Source: Streptomyces coelicoflavus (lineage in GTDB: Bacteria > Actinomycetota > Actinomycetes > Streptomycetales > Streptomycetaceae). Taken from it: DNA of 64,000 nt. Where the stretch lies: positions 248,001 through 312,000 of the forward strand of contig NZ_BEWB01000006.1 in NCBI RefSeq assembly GCF_003112555.1, in the 5' to 3' direction. The translations under genes were made by a program, and so were the position numbers. Below, piece by piece: positions 17,020 through 25,473 of this stretch (position 1 is the first letter of the stretch; every line of letters starts with the position of its first letter). The notes below the pieces were generated by a model. It saw only the letters and a program-made list of their open reading frames with translations. It was not told the origin of the DNA and made no database searches.

Positions 17020-18717
17020 TCACGTCGGGTTGAGGCCGTGGCTGCGCAGCCACGGGAGCGGGTCGATCGACGAGCCGCCCGCGGGGCGCACCTCGAAGTG
17101 CAGGTGCGGACCGGTGGAGTTGCCCGAGTCGCCGGAGTACGCGATCGCGTCGCCCGCCTTCACGGTGGTGCCGGAGGGAACCTGGTAGCTGGAGAGGTGG
17201 CAGTACCACGTCTCCGTGCCGTCCTTCGCGGTCACGATCATCATGTTGCCGTACGCGCTGTTGAACTGCGTCCGCACGGTACCGTCGGTCGCCGCCATCA
17301 CCGTCGTTCCCTGGAGCACGGGGAAGTCGATACCGGTGTGCGAGGACATCCAGTTGATGCCGGCCTGCCCGTAGTACGCGCTGAGGCCGTGCTGCTCCAC
17401 CGGGAGGGCGAACTTGGGGCGCAGCCGCTCCTTGCGGGCCGCTTCCTGCGCCGCCCGCTTCTTCTCGGCGGCCTGCTCGGCCTTGAGGTCGATGCGCTCC
17501 TGCGTCCGGCTGGCCCGGTCGGCGAAGTCGTCGGCTCCGGCGGCCAGGCTGGTGAGCTGGGTGTCCAGCTTGTTGTTGGCGGCGGACGGTTTCACCGGTG
17601 CTGCCTTCGCGTTGCCCGGGTCGGGCGCCGACGCCGCGGTGTCCGTGCCCTCGTCGCCGGTCAGGCTGCCGACGGAGGCGGCCGCGATACCGGCGACGCT
17701 CATCACGCAGGCCGAGGGCACCGCGATGGTCAGCAGCGCGGAGCGCTTGGCGGGCTGGCGGCGGCGGGAACGCGCCCCGGCGCGGGAACCGGTGCGTGCG
17801 GCCGGGATCCGGGCGGCCGGCGTGACCTCCTCCTGGTCGTCCAGGAGGGCGGTCACGGCGGGAAGTTCACCGGTGGCGGCCAACTCGACGTCGTACGGGG
17901 CGGATTCCGCAGAGCCCGCCGACGGGGCGAAGCCGGAGTCCTCGGCGACGGGCGGGGCGTCCTGCGCGCCGTCGTCCGGTGCGGGGTGCCCGGCCGGCCG
18001 GGTCGGGTCCTCGATCACGGCGGTGGCGGTGGCGGTGGCGTCCGCGTTCCACTGGGTGGCGTCGTAGGCGCCGGTGTCCACCGGGCCGCCCGCGAACGCG
18101 CCGGCGTGGAACGTGCCGGTCGCAAAGGCGCCCGTCTCGTAGGCGCCGGTGTCGTGTGTGGTGGTTCCGAAGGCGCCCGTCGCGAAGGCGCCCGTCTCGA
18201 AAGTGCCCGTTTCGAGGGTCTGCGTTCCCCAGTGCCACTGCTGGGTCCCGTCGGCCGGGTCGCCCGACTGGTCCGGTGTGCTCCAGGCGCCGGTGTCCCA
18301 CTGCCCGGTGGCGTCGGTGGTCGTCGCCTGCGGCGTCATGGAGCCCGGCTGCTGGTATCCGGTCGACCAGGTCGTCGCGTCGTAGGCGCCGGTGTCGTAG
18401 GCGGCCTGGTGCTGGGCCGCGTACGCGTCGTAGTGCAGGGTCTGCGCCCCGCCGGTGGACCACTGGGTGGCGTCGTACGAGCCCGTGGCCTCGTGGGTCC
18501 CGGTGTAGTGGCCCGGCATGCTGCCGAAGAGGGGGTCCGCGTCGAAGGCGGCGGGGTCGGCACCGCCGGTGGAGAAACCGGTGGCGTCGTAGCCGCCGTA
18601 CGTGGTGAGGTCGCCGTACTGGGCCTCCCCTGTGCCGTACGGCGCGTACTGCGCCGAAGCGGCGTCGGAAGCCGAAGCCGGGGTGTTTCCGGTCCCCGAC
18701 GGGTGACGGTCGTTCAC
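17020..18717 (-). CDS. M23 family metallopeptidase with disordered repeat N-terminus
   Basis: 565 aa from GTG 18717. Residues 1-230 are a cytoplasmic low-complexity region with repeats such as TGAYDATQWSTGG and ETGAFATGAFGT. A basic stretch and one membrane helix (about 324-349, LLTIAVPSACVMSVAGIAAA) follow, then a coiled coil and an extracellular M23 domain (about 450-560) with zinc ligands in HTGIDFP and HLHFE. It should be a DD- or glycyl-type peptidoglycan endopeptidase, unless acting only as an activator. The second HxH motif is intact, favouring activity. The frame continues to 18933, but that extension lacks a start with a ribosome site. Confidence 0.9.
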   Translation of the reverse strand: MNDRHPSGTGNTPASASDAASAQYAPYGTGEAQYGDLTTYGGYDATGFSTGGADPAAFDADPLFGSMPGHYTGTHEATGSYDATQWSTGGAQTLHYDAYAAQHQAAYDTGAYDATTWSTGYQQPGSMTPQATTTDATGQWDTGAWSTPDQSGDPADGTQQWHWGTQTLETGTFETGAFATGAFGTTTHDTGAYETGAFATGTFHAGAFAGGPVDTGAYDATQWNADATATATAVIEDPTRPAGHPAPDDGAQDAPPVAEDSGFAPSAGSAESAPYDVELAATGELPAVTALLDDQEEVTPAARIPAARTGSRAGARSRRRQPAKRSALLTIAVPSACVMSVAGIAAASVGSLTGDEGTDTAASAPDPGNAKAAPVKPSAANNKLDTQLTSLAAGADDFADRASRTQERIDLKAEQAAEKKRAAQEAARKERLRPKFALPVEQHGLSAYYGQAGINWMSSHTGIDFPVLQGTTVMAATDGTVRTQFNSAYGNMMIVTAKDGTETWYCHLSSYQVPSGTTVKAGDAIAYSGDSGNSTGPHLHFEVRPAGGSSIDPLPWLRSHGLNPT

Positions 18718-18913
18718 CAACTTCTCTTTCGCCTCGACAACAGGGGCTGCCAGAGCAGTGCGGCGACTGTACCCGGCGGTATACGGGCACGACAATCTTC
18801 CGCAGGTTTCGCGCGCGAAGGAAACGGGCAATCGGCCGTGTTTTGGGGGAGGGCGGGCACGGGTTTGGCTTTGTGTTCGACTTCCGTTCGAGTCCGAACG
18901 GGTTGCTTCGGTC

Positions 18914-19933
18914 TCAGGCGATGGTGAGTCCACCGCTGTGCTTGCCCGTTCCTGTTCCCGTTCCTGTTCCCGTCCCCGTTCTCGTTCCCGGTTCGGATTC
19001 GGAGTCCGTTTCCGGTTCCGGTCCGGCGGTGTCGAGTGCCTGCCGGATCCCGGTGGCGACGGTGGGGTGCACGGGCAGCGCGAGGTGGCCGATGCCGCTC
19101 ACCCGTACGTTCTGCACGCTCAGGTCGGGATGGTCGAGGCAGGCCGTCTCCAGCGGGTCCATGACGTGGTCCAGGTCGCTCCAGAAGCTGACGAAGCGGG
19201 TACGGCAGCCGGGCGCCGGCCGGGTCAGCTCCTCGATCACCGCCGACCCGGGACGCATCTGGCGCACGATCGGGTGCGCGTTCGCCAGCGGTACCACCTT
19301 GGTGCCGGCGTGCGGAGTGCCGAGCGTCACGAGGGTGCGGACCCGGAGGTCTCCGCCGAGGCACTGCACGTAGTAGCGCGCGATCAGGCCGCCGAGGCTG
19401 TGCCCGACCACGTCGACGCGCTCGCTGCCGGTCCGCTCGCAGATCTCCTCGACGTGCCGGCCCAGCAGTTCGGCGGCGGTGCGGATGTCGCAGGTCAGAG
19501 GGGAGTAGTTCAGCGACTCGATCTCGTGCCTGCCGTGCTGGGCCAGGCTGCGGCGCAGCAGCAGGAAGACCGAGCGGTTGTCGATGAAGCCGTGCAGCAG
19601 CACGACCGGGGGACTGGTGGGAACCGGGAGCCTGAGGGGCGGGGGCGACGGCTGCGGGTCCCCGGAGCCCGTCGGCCGGAGCGTCTGGGCCGGACGGCGC
19701 TCCTGGATGATCCCGGAGGGATAGAGGAGGAGGTGCCCGGCGAGGATCGCGGCCTCGAGGGCGCTCGCCTTCAGGAGGTTCAGGGAGAGCCCGGTCAGCC
19801 GGCCGGGAAGGGCCGCCACCTCGGACAGCCCCGGGAGGGCGGGGAGTCCTGGGATCGCGGGGAGCCCTGGCAGGCCGGGCAGGAGACGCTGAAAGAGCGG
19901 GAGAAGGGGCAGTGCTGCCGTGGTGACCTTCAT
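18914..19933 (-). CDS. Alpha/beta-hydrolase, lipase/PGAP1-like
   Basis: 339 aa from ATG 19933, with AGGAGGT 7 nt upstream. The N-terminus is a Leu/Pro/Gly repeat (LLPGLPGLPAIPGLPALPGL) that could be membrane-associated. The hydrolase core has the oxyanion segment VVLLHGFIDN, nucleophile elbow GHSLGG, LGTPHAGTKV, and a late Asp/His pair around SDLDHVMDP and GIGHLALPVH. The family contains lipases and esterases; the substrate is unknown. The C-terminus decays into a (GT)n tail encoded by short tandem repeats near 18945-18990. Confidence 0.85.
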   Translation of the reverse strand: MKVTTAALPLLPLFQRLLPGLPGLPAIPGLPALPGLSEVAALPGRLTGLSLNLLKASALEAAILAGHLLLYPSGIIQERRPAQTLRPTGSGDPQPSPPPLRLPVPTSPPVVLLHGFIDNRSVFLLLRRSLAQHGRHEIESLNYSPLTCDIRTAAELLGRHVEEICERTGSERVDVVGHSLGGLIARYYVQCLGGDLRVRTLVTLGTPHAGTKVVPLANAHPIVRQMRPGSAVIEELTRPAPGCRTRFVSFWSDLDHVMDPLETACLDHPDLSVQNVRVSGIGHLALPVHPTVATGIRQALDTAGPEPETDSESEPGTRTGTGTGTGTGTGKHSGGLTIA

Positions 19934-20400
19934 GGGCCGACCTCCTGTCGGCACGCAGGGACGCCTCTGTCTCCCGTGTGCCCTCGTGGAGCGCCGTGAC
20001 ACCAGAGATTGGTGATGTTCGCGAGGTTTACGCACGTCTCAGGGCCACGTGGCCCACGTGTGCCGTGTGGGTCGTACGAGCCGTACGAGCTGTACGAGGC
20101 CTGTGGTGTGCGTGAGGTGAAACGGCGGGTGGCGAGGCTCGCTCGCCGCCGTCCTGTGACGCCCTCGCTGCGGCGCTCCGTGCGCAATGTGCCGCCGCGC
20201 CCTGGTGCGGTGCGCGGCGAACATGTCCCACCGTGTGATTTCCCCCTCTGTATCCACCGCGAAACTGCCGGTTGCGGGATGCTGGCGATAACGTTCGTTC
20301 ACTTCCCCGGACGTTGTGGTGCGGGGTCTCCGCGCCGTGAGACGCGAAGTGTGCGGTACTTGTCGGTACGGATGGATGTAGTCGCTTCATGGAGGCAGTG
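19934..20400. other. Intergenic region upstream of icmB
   Basis: A 467-bp divergent spacer. It contains two adjacent CACGTG sites near 20046-20060 and three 9-bp units of (C/T)GTACGAG(C/G) at 20072-20099. The frames here show no family features and no ribosome sites. The icmB ribosome site GGAGG is at 20391-20395. Otherwise nothing recognisable. Confidence 0.45.
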
Positions 20401-20817
<417 letters not shown>

Positions 20818-21029
20818 CCGCGACCCGCCGGGCGGGTGCGGATCCCCGGGCGCGTGCGCCGGTGGCCCGGGGGCGCGGGGGTGCCTGTGGGCCCGCGCGT
20901 GTGTGCCGTTGGGCGCGGGTGGGTGCCTGTAGGCGCTGGTGGGGCCGGTGTGTGCCGGTGGGTGTGGGCGCGCGTGCGCGACGCCCTGCGCGACGGCGCG
21001 TCCCGTGCCCTGTGCCGACGCGGCGCCCT

Positions 21030-21088
21030 CGTTACCCGGCCCGGAGCCGTCGTTACCCGGCCCGGAGCCGTCGTTACCCGGCCCGGAG
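21030..21088. repeat. 21-bp tandem repeat spanning the DUF5691 stop codon
   Basis: Two full copies of CGTTACCCGGCCCGGAGCCG(T) and a third partial copy. Each contains the TTA that, on the minus strand, is the TAA stop of the gene ending at 21074, so the last codons and stop have been duplicated downstream. The preceding 200 bp (20820-21020) are G/T-rich low-complexity sequence. Confidence 0.8.
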
Positions 21089-23023
21089 CTCCGCGGCCAT
21101 CGCCGCCCGCAACCGCAACGTCGTCACGAGCCGTTGGAAGGCTTCCGCCCAGTACCCTCCCGCCCCCGGTGACGCGTCCGCCGACTCGTCCGGTATCGCC
21201 AGCAGGCCGTCGAGGCGGCCTGCCTCCGAGGGGTCGAGGCAGCGTTCTGCCAGCCCCATCACGCCGCTGAAGCTCCATGGGTAGCTCCCGGCGTCGCGGG
21301 CGATGTTGAGCGCGTCGACCACCGCGCGTCCGAGCGGCGTGGCCCACGGCACCCCACACATGCCCAGCAGCTGGAACGCCTCGGACAGTCCGTGCGTCGC
21401 GATGAACCCGGCGACCCACTCGGCGCGCTCGCCGGCGTTCAGGGTGCCGAGCAACTTGGCCCGCTCGGCCAGGGACACCGCGCCAGGACCGCCGGCCTCG
21501 GGCGCGGTGGGCGCTCCCAGCAACGCCCTCGCCCAAGCGCCGTCGCGCTGTCGTACCGCCGCGCGGCACCACGCCGCGTGCAGCTCGCTCTGCCAGCCGT
21601 CCGACACCGGGAGTGCGACGATCTCCTCGGCCGTACGCCCCGCGAGCCGGTCCGGCCAGCATGCCAGCGGAGCCGCCTCCACCAACTGGTCGAGCCACCA
21701 CGAACGTTCACCCCGTCCCGCGGGCGGCTTGGCCACCACACCGTCCCGCTCCATGCCCGCGTCGCACTCGTGGGGCGCTTCGACGACGATCGCCGGTGGA
21801 GTGAGGCTGCGATCGAGGGACACACAGGTCACGGCTCGCGCCCCCATGCGCGCGGCCAGCGCCGAGAGCGGCAGCGCCGACAGCAACTCCGCCGCCGTGG
21901 CCCGGACGTTGCGGCTGCGGTCGGCCAGCGCCTGTTCCAGGAACGGCTCGTCCGCCGCTTCCAGCCCCGTCCGCAGCGAGTCGAGGAACATCAACCGGTC
22001 CTCGGCCCGTTCCGTGGCCCAGGTCGACTCCAGCAACTCGCGTGCGCCCGCGGGGTCGCGGGTGCGCAGGGACGCCAGGAGAGCGATCCGTTCGGCGAAC
22101 AGACCCTCGTCCCAGAGCCGCCGCACCCGCCCGGTGGCATCCGGACCGGACAGGGTGGCGACGCCACCGTGCGTGGCCCGCAGGGCGAACCGCCAGTCCG
22201 GGTTCAGCCGGGCCAGCCACAGGGCACGGGGCCCCGCGAACGTCAGCGCCGCCGGCCGCAGGTCCGTACGGCCCCGCGCCGCGTCCAGCAGTGCCGGAAG
22301 CGCCTGGGGCGGTGCCGCGAAACCGCGGGCGTTCGCCGTCGCCAGCCATTGGGGCAGCAGCTCCATCAGATCGGGCGCGCTGCCCCTGCGGCCGCCGCCC
22401 GCCGCGCCGGGTCGGTCGGTGAGCAGCATCATGAGGCGGCGGGCGGCCGCGGCCGGCAGCGGCGGGCGGCGGTCCTCGGGCGCGGGGTCGAGGCGCCGGG
22501 CCGCGCGGGCCGGTCGCAGTCCCGCGCGACGGCGTACGGTCTCCGCGGCCGCCGCGTCCAGCAGGGCACCCGCGGCGCCGGGCCCGTGCTCGCCGCCCGG
22601 GGGAGTACGCCGGTCCGTACCCAGCAGCGCCGAGGTGACCAGCTCCTCCCACACTCCGGGCTCAGAACCCCCCGGGGGTGGGGAGGAGGCCGCCGGCGGG
22701 CGGGCCGGAGTCGGTCGGCGGACCGTCTCCGCCGACGGCACGGCCTCTTCGGTTTCGGCTTCGGTTTCGGTTTCGGATGTGGATTCGGGCCCGTTGGTGG
22801 CTGCTGTCCCAACCGGAGCTAGAGGCATGGAGTCCACCTTGGTTACGGCGTCTGCCCGGAGCCCGGGGCTCGCCCCGGACGGCGTGGTGCCCGCCCCGGA
22901 CGGCGTGGGACCCGCGGCCGCGTGGGCCGATGCGGAGATCGTGGCTTCGACGGCTGCCCCCGGCCCCGACACGGTGGCCGACGCCGGTGCGGACGTGTCC
23001 GCGGGGGTGGGAGTCGTGGTCAT
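21074..23023 (-). CDS. DUF5691 family protein of a MoxR/VWA cluster
   Basis: 649 aa; ATG 23023 is preceded by GAGGGG. The first 110 residues are disordered and Ala/Thr/Pro-rich. From about residue 120 (VWEELVTSALLGTDRRTPPG) a helical-repeat protein extends to the end, with several HEAT-like segments (ARELLESTWATERAEDRLMFLDSL). Related genes sit beside SWIM, MoxR, DUF5682 and VWA genes in actinobacteria. The biochemical role is unknown; helical repeats suggest a scaffold or adaptor for the AAA+ partner. Probably cotranscribed with the SWIM-family gene 45 bp upstream. Confidence 0.8.
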   Translation of the reverse strand: MTTTPTPADTSAPASATVSGPGAAVEATISASAHAAAGPTPSGAGTTPSGASPGLRADAVTKVDSMPLAPVGTAATNGPESTSETETEAETEEAVPSAETVRRPTPARPPAASSPPPGGSEPGVWEELVTSALLGTDRRTPPGGEHGPGAAGALLDAAAAETVRRRAGLRPARAARRLDPAPEDRRPPLPAAAARRLMMLLTDRPGAAGGGRRGSAPDLMELLPQWLATANARGFAAPPQALPALLDAARGRTDLRPAALTFAGPRALWLARLNPDWRFALRATHGGVATLSGPDATGRVRRLWDEGLFAERIALLASLRTRDPAGARELLESTWATERAEDRLMFLDSLRTGLEAADEPFLEQALADRSRNVRATAAELLSALPLSALAARMGARAVTCVSLDRSLTPPAIVVEAPHECDAGMERDGVVAKPPAGRGERSWWLDQLVEAAPLACWPDRLAGRTAEEIVALPVSDGWQSELHAAWCRAAVRQRDGAWARALLGAPTAPEAGGPGAVSLAERAKLLGTLNAGERAEWVAGFIATHGLSEAFQLLGMCGVPWATPLGRAVVDALNIARDAGSYPWSFSGVMGLAERCLDPSEAGRLDGLLAIPDESADASPGAGGYWAEAFQRLVTTLRLRAAMAAELRAG

Positions 23024-23068
23024 GTCGTTCCCCTCAGGTTCCGTTCCGGTCCCGTCGCCCGGGACGGG

Positions 23069-24106
23069 TCAGCACAGCGGCACCGCCGGGCCCGGCCCGG
23101 CCGGCCAGGCCGTCAGCGGCGTGAAGCCTCGGTGGCCGCACTCCCCGAAGACCGTGACCGGCGCGCCGCCCGACAGGGCGACCAGCCGCCACAGTCCCGA
23201 CCGGCTCCCGGCGGCCGGGGTGAGCGGCAGGGCCGTGTCCCCGTCGGCGTCCGCCAGTTGCCAGCCGTCGCCGTCCGGCACGGGGACCACCCGGTCCAGG
23301 GTCACCGGCACCGAGTCCAGCCACGGGTCGCCGCGGAGGGCCCCGCCGTAACGGACGGCCGCCTGGGACGTCGTGAGCCCCCTGGGGCGTGTCCGCGCGG
23401 GCTCGGGCGGTGCGAACCGCCGGCCGAGGGCCGCTCGCCGCCGCCCCGCTCCCGGGTACGCCGAGAGCTCCGCGTCCAGGGCGAGCCCGACCGGCAGCGT
23501 CAGCTCCGGTGCCCGGCCCCCGGCTCCGTAGGAGAGGAGCAGCGCCGTGCGCTCCGACTCCGCGCCGTGCAACCAGACGCGACGGGTCGTCAGCCGGGTG
23601 TCCGCGGTGTCGTACTGGGCGAGCACCAGCCAGTGGTCCCGCACCGGCGGGCCGTCCGCGGCCGCTTGCAGGCCCACGCGTGAACGGACCGTCGCCGCCA
23701 GGCCGTCCGGCAGCCGCTCGCGGCGCAACCAGCCCTGGTCGAGCAGATGGAGCAGGGCGCACTCCTCGAGCAGCCGTACCGGCCAGCCGGGGCCCGACGC
23801 CGGTATGGACCCCAGCTCCCTCACCCGCGAGGCCAGTCCCGGCGCCTGGGCGTCGACCATGCGGGCCGCCGTCTCCTCCCACAGCCCGGGCCCCGCTCGT
23901 CCGGCGTCGGCCAGACCGCCGCGCAGGAGGTCCGCGAGGCGCTGCTCCAACTCCGTCGCCCCCGCGGTGATCCGCTCGGCCCGCCGCTCCGCACGGCGCC
24001 GCGCCGCCTCGGGATCACCGGTCACGGCCGAGGGGGCGGACGGGGCCGCCGTCCCCTCCTCCGCGTGCTCGTGCCGTTCGGTCCGGCTCGCCCCCTGCTG
24101 AGTCAT
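23069..24106 (-). CDS. SWIM-family cluster protein lacking the SWIM zinc finger
   Basis: 345 aa from ATG 24106 (MTQQGASRTE). Homologues as I remember them begin MTQQG and then carry a SWIM zinc finger (CxCx(n)CxH) before a region starting GDPEAARRRAERRAERI. Here MTQQG runs after about 28 residues straight into that region, and no CxC...CxH exists anywhere in the protein. The rest is intact: a helical part (about 30-130) and a beta-rich C-terminal part (RDHWLVLAQYDTADTR). The finger looks deleted in frame. Role within the MoxR/VWA cluster unknown. Confidence 0.75.
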   Translation of the reverse strand: MTQQGASRTERHEHAEEGTAAPSAPSAVTGDPEAARRRAERRAERITAGATELEQRLADLLRGGLADAGRAGPGLWEETAARMVDAQAPGLASRVRELGSIPASGPGWPVRLLEECALLHLLDQGWLRRERLPDGLAATVRSRVGLQAAADGPPVRDHWLVLAQYDTADTRLTTRRVWLHGAESERTALLLSYGAGGRAPELTLPVGLALDAELSAYPGAGRRRAALGRRFAPPEPARTRPRGLTTSQAAVRYGGALRGDPWLDSVPVTLDRVVPVPDGDGWQLADADGDTALPLTPAAGSRSGLWRLVALSGGAPVTVFGECGHRGFTPLTAWPAGPGPAVPLC

Positions 24107-24124
24107 GCCATCGAAGGTAGGTCC

Positions 24125-24184
24125 CGCCACTGACAATGACGTGGGCGAGCGTGTTTGTGCAGGTCAGGGCGATTGTCAGTGGCG
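24125..24184. promoter_or_regulatory. Divergent DNA-damage-type promoter pair in 13-bp inverted repeat
   Basis: CGCCACTGACAAT (24125-24137) and its perfect complement ATTGTCAGTGGCG (24172-24184) face outward, 34 bp apart. Each half contains TTGTCAGTG, the RecA-NDp/PafBC motif. Leftward, an N8 spacer leads to TACCTT, a fitting -10, just before the SWIM-family gene. Rightward, the -10 position reads CACCGT, a weaker match. Confidence 0.7.
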
Positions 24185-24237
24185 TGGTGCACCGTGGACG
24201 ACAGATCGAACCGGTCTAGCTGGAGGGGGAATCAGCC

Positions 24238-25347
24238 ATGTCCGCAGGTGCAGTGCAGACGTCCGGGACCGAGGTCCTGCGGCCGCACGCCGAGCACGCG
24301 TTCGCGGCCGAACTGGCCGCGCTCGCCGCGCAGGACGACCGTCCGCGTCCGGACCGCTGGAGGCTGTCGCCGTGGGCGGTCGCCCTCTACCTGCGCGGCG
24401 GGACGCTGCCCGACGGCACGGTGATCACCCCGAAGTACGTGGGCCCGCGCCGCGTCGTCGAGGTCGCCGTCAGCACCCTCGCCACCGACCGCGCACTGCT
24501 CCTGCTCGGGCTGCCCGGTACGGCGAAGACCTGGGTGTCCGAACACCTCGCCGCGGCCGTCAGCGGCGACTCGACCCTGCTGGTCCAGGGGACGGCCGGC
24601 ACACCGGAGGAAGCGATCCGCTACGGCTGGAACTACGCACGGCTCCTCGCCCACGGCCCCGACCGGGACGCCCTGGTGCCCAGCCCGGTGATGCGGGCCA
24701 TGGCGGAGGGCATGACCGCCCGGGTGGAGGAGCTGACCCGCATTCCGGCCGATGTACAGGACACCCTGATCACCATCCTGTCGGAGAAGACCCTGCCCAT
24801 ACCGGAACTGGGCCAGGAGGTGCAGGCGGTACGCGGCTTCAACCTGATCGCCACCGCCAACGACCGCGACCGCGGGGTCAACGAGCTGTCCAGTGCCCTG
24901 CGCCGCCGCTTCAACACCGTCGTGCTGCCGCTCCCGGAGAGCGCCGAGGCCGAGGTCGACATCGTCACGCGTCGCGTCGACCAGATCGGCCGCTCCCTCG
25001 ACCTGCCGTCGGCGCCCGACGGCACCGACGAGATCCGCCGTGTCGTCACCGTCTTCCGCGAGTTGCGCGACGGGATGACGAGCGACGGCCGTACGAAGGT
25101 CAAGTCGCCCAGCGGCACGCTGTCCACGGCCGAGGCGATCTCCGTCGTCACCGGCGGCCTCGCCCTGTCCGCCCACTTCGGCGACGGGGTGCTGCGGCCC
25201 GGCGACGTCGCGGCGGGCGTCCTCGGCGCGGTCGTCCGCGACCCGGGAACCGACCGCGTCGTCTGGCAGGAGTACCTGGAGACGGTCGTGCGCGAACGCG
25301 ACGGCTGGCAGGACTTCTACCGGGCCTGCCGGGAGGTGTCCGTATGA
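24238..25347 (+). CDS. MoxR-type AAA+ ATPase
   Basis: 369 aa; GGAGGGGG lies upstream of ATG 24238. The AAA+ core has Walker A GLPGTAKT (91-98), a Walker B region in VEELTRIPADVQD, sensor 1 in NLIATANDRDRG and arginine-finger region SSALRRRFN. MoxR ATPases work with VWA proteins as chaperone-like remodelling machines; here the VWA partner lies two genes downstream. It stands at the head of the rightward operon, directly after the damage-type promoter repeat. Confidence 0.92.
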   Translation: MSAGAVQTSGTEVLRPHAEHAFAAELAALAAQDDRPRPDRWRLSPWAVALYLRGGTLPDGTVITPKYVGPRRVVEVAVSTLATDRALLLLGLPGTAKTWVSEHLAAAVSGDSTLLVQGTAGTPEEAIRYGWNYARLLAHGPDRDALVPSPVMRAMAEGMTARVEELTRIPADVQDTLITILSEKTLPIPELGQEVQAVRGFNLIATANDRDRGVNELSSALRRRFNTVVLPLPESAEAEVDIVTRRVDQIGRSLDLPSAPDGTDEIRRVVTVFRELRDGMTSDGRTKVKSPSGTLSTAEAISVVTGGLALSAHFGDGVLRPGDVAAGVLGAVVRDPGTDRVVWQEYLETVVRERDGWQDFYRACREVSV

Positions 25348-25473
25348 GCGGCAAGGGGATGTGGACGCGAGGTGGGGCGGGCGCCGCGGTGACGGGAGCC
25401 GCGGTGACCGGTACGACGGCGGGCGCGGGGGACGACGGGGACTCGAGCTGGACCCGTAGGCGAGGGGGACGGC

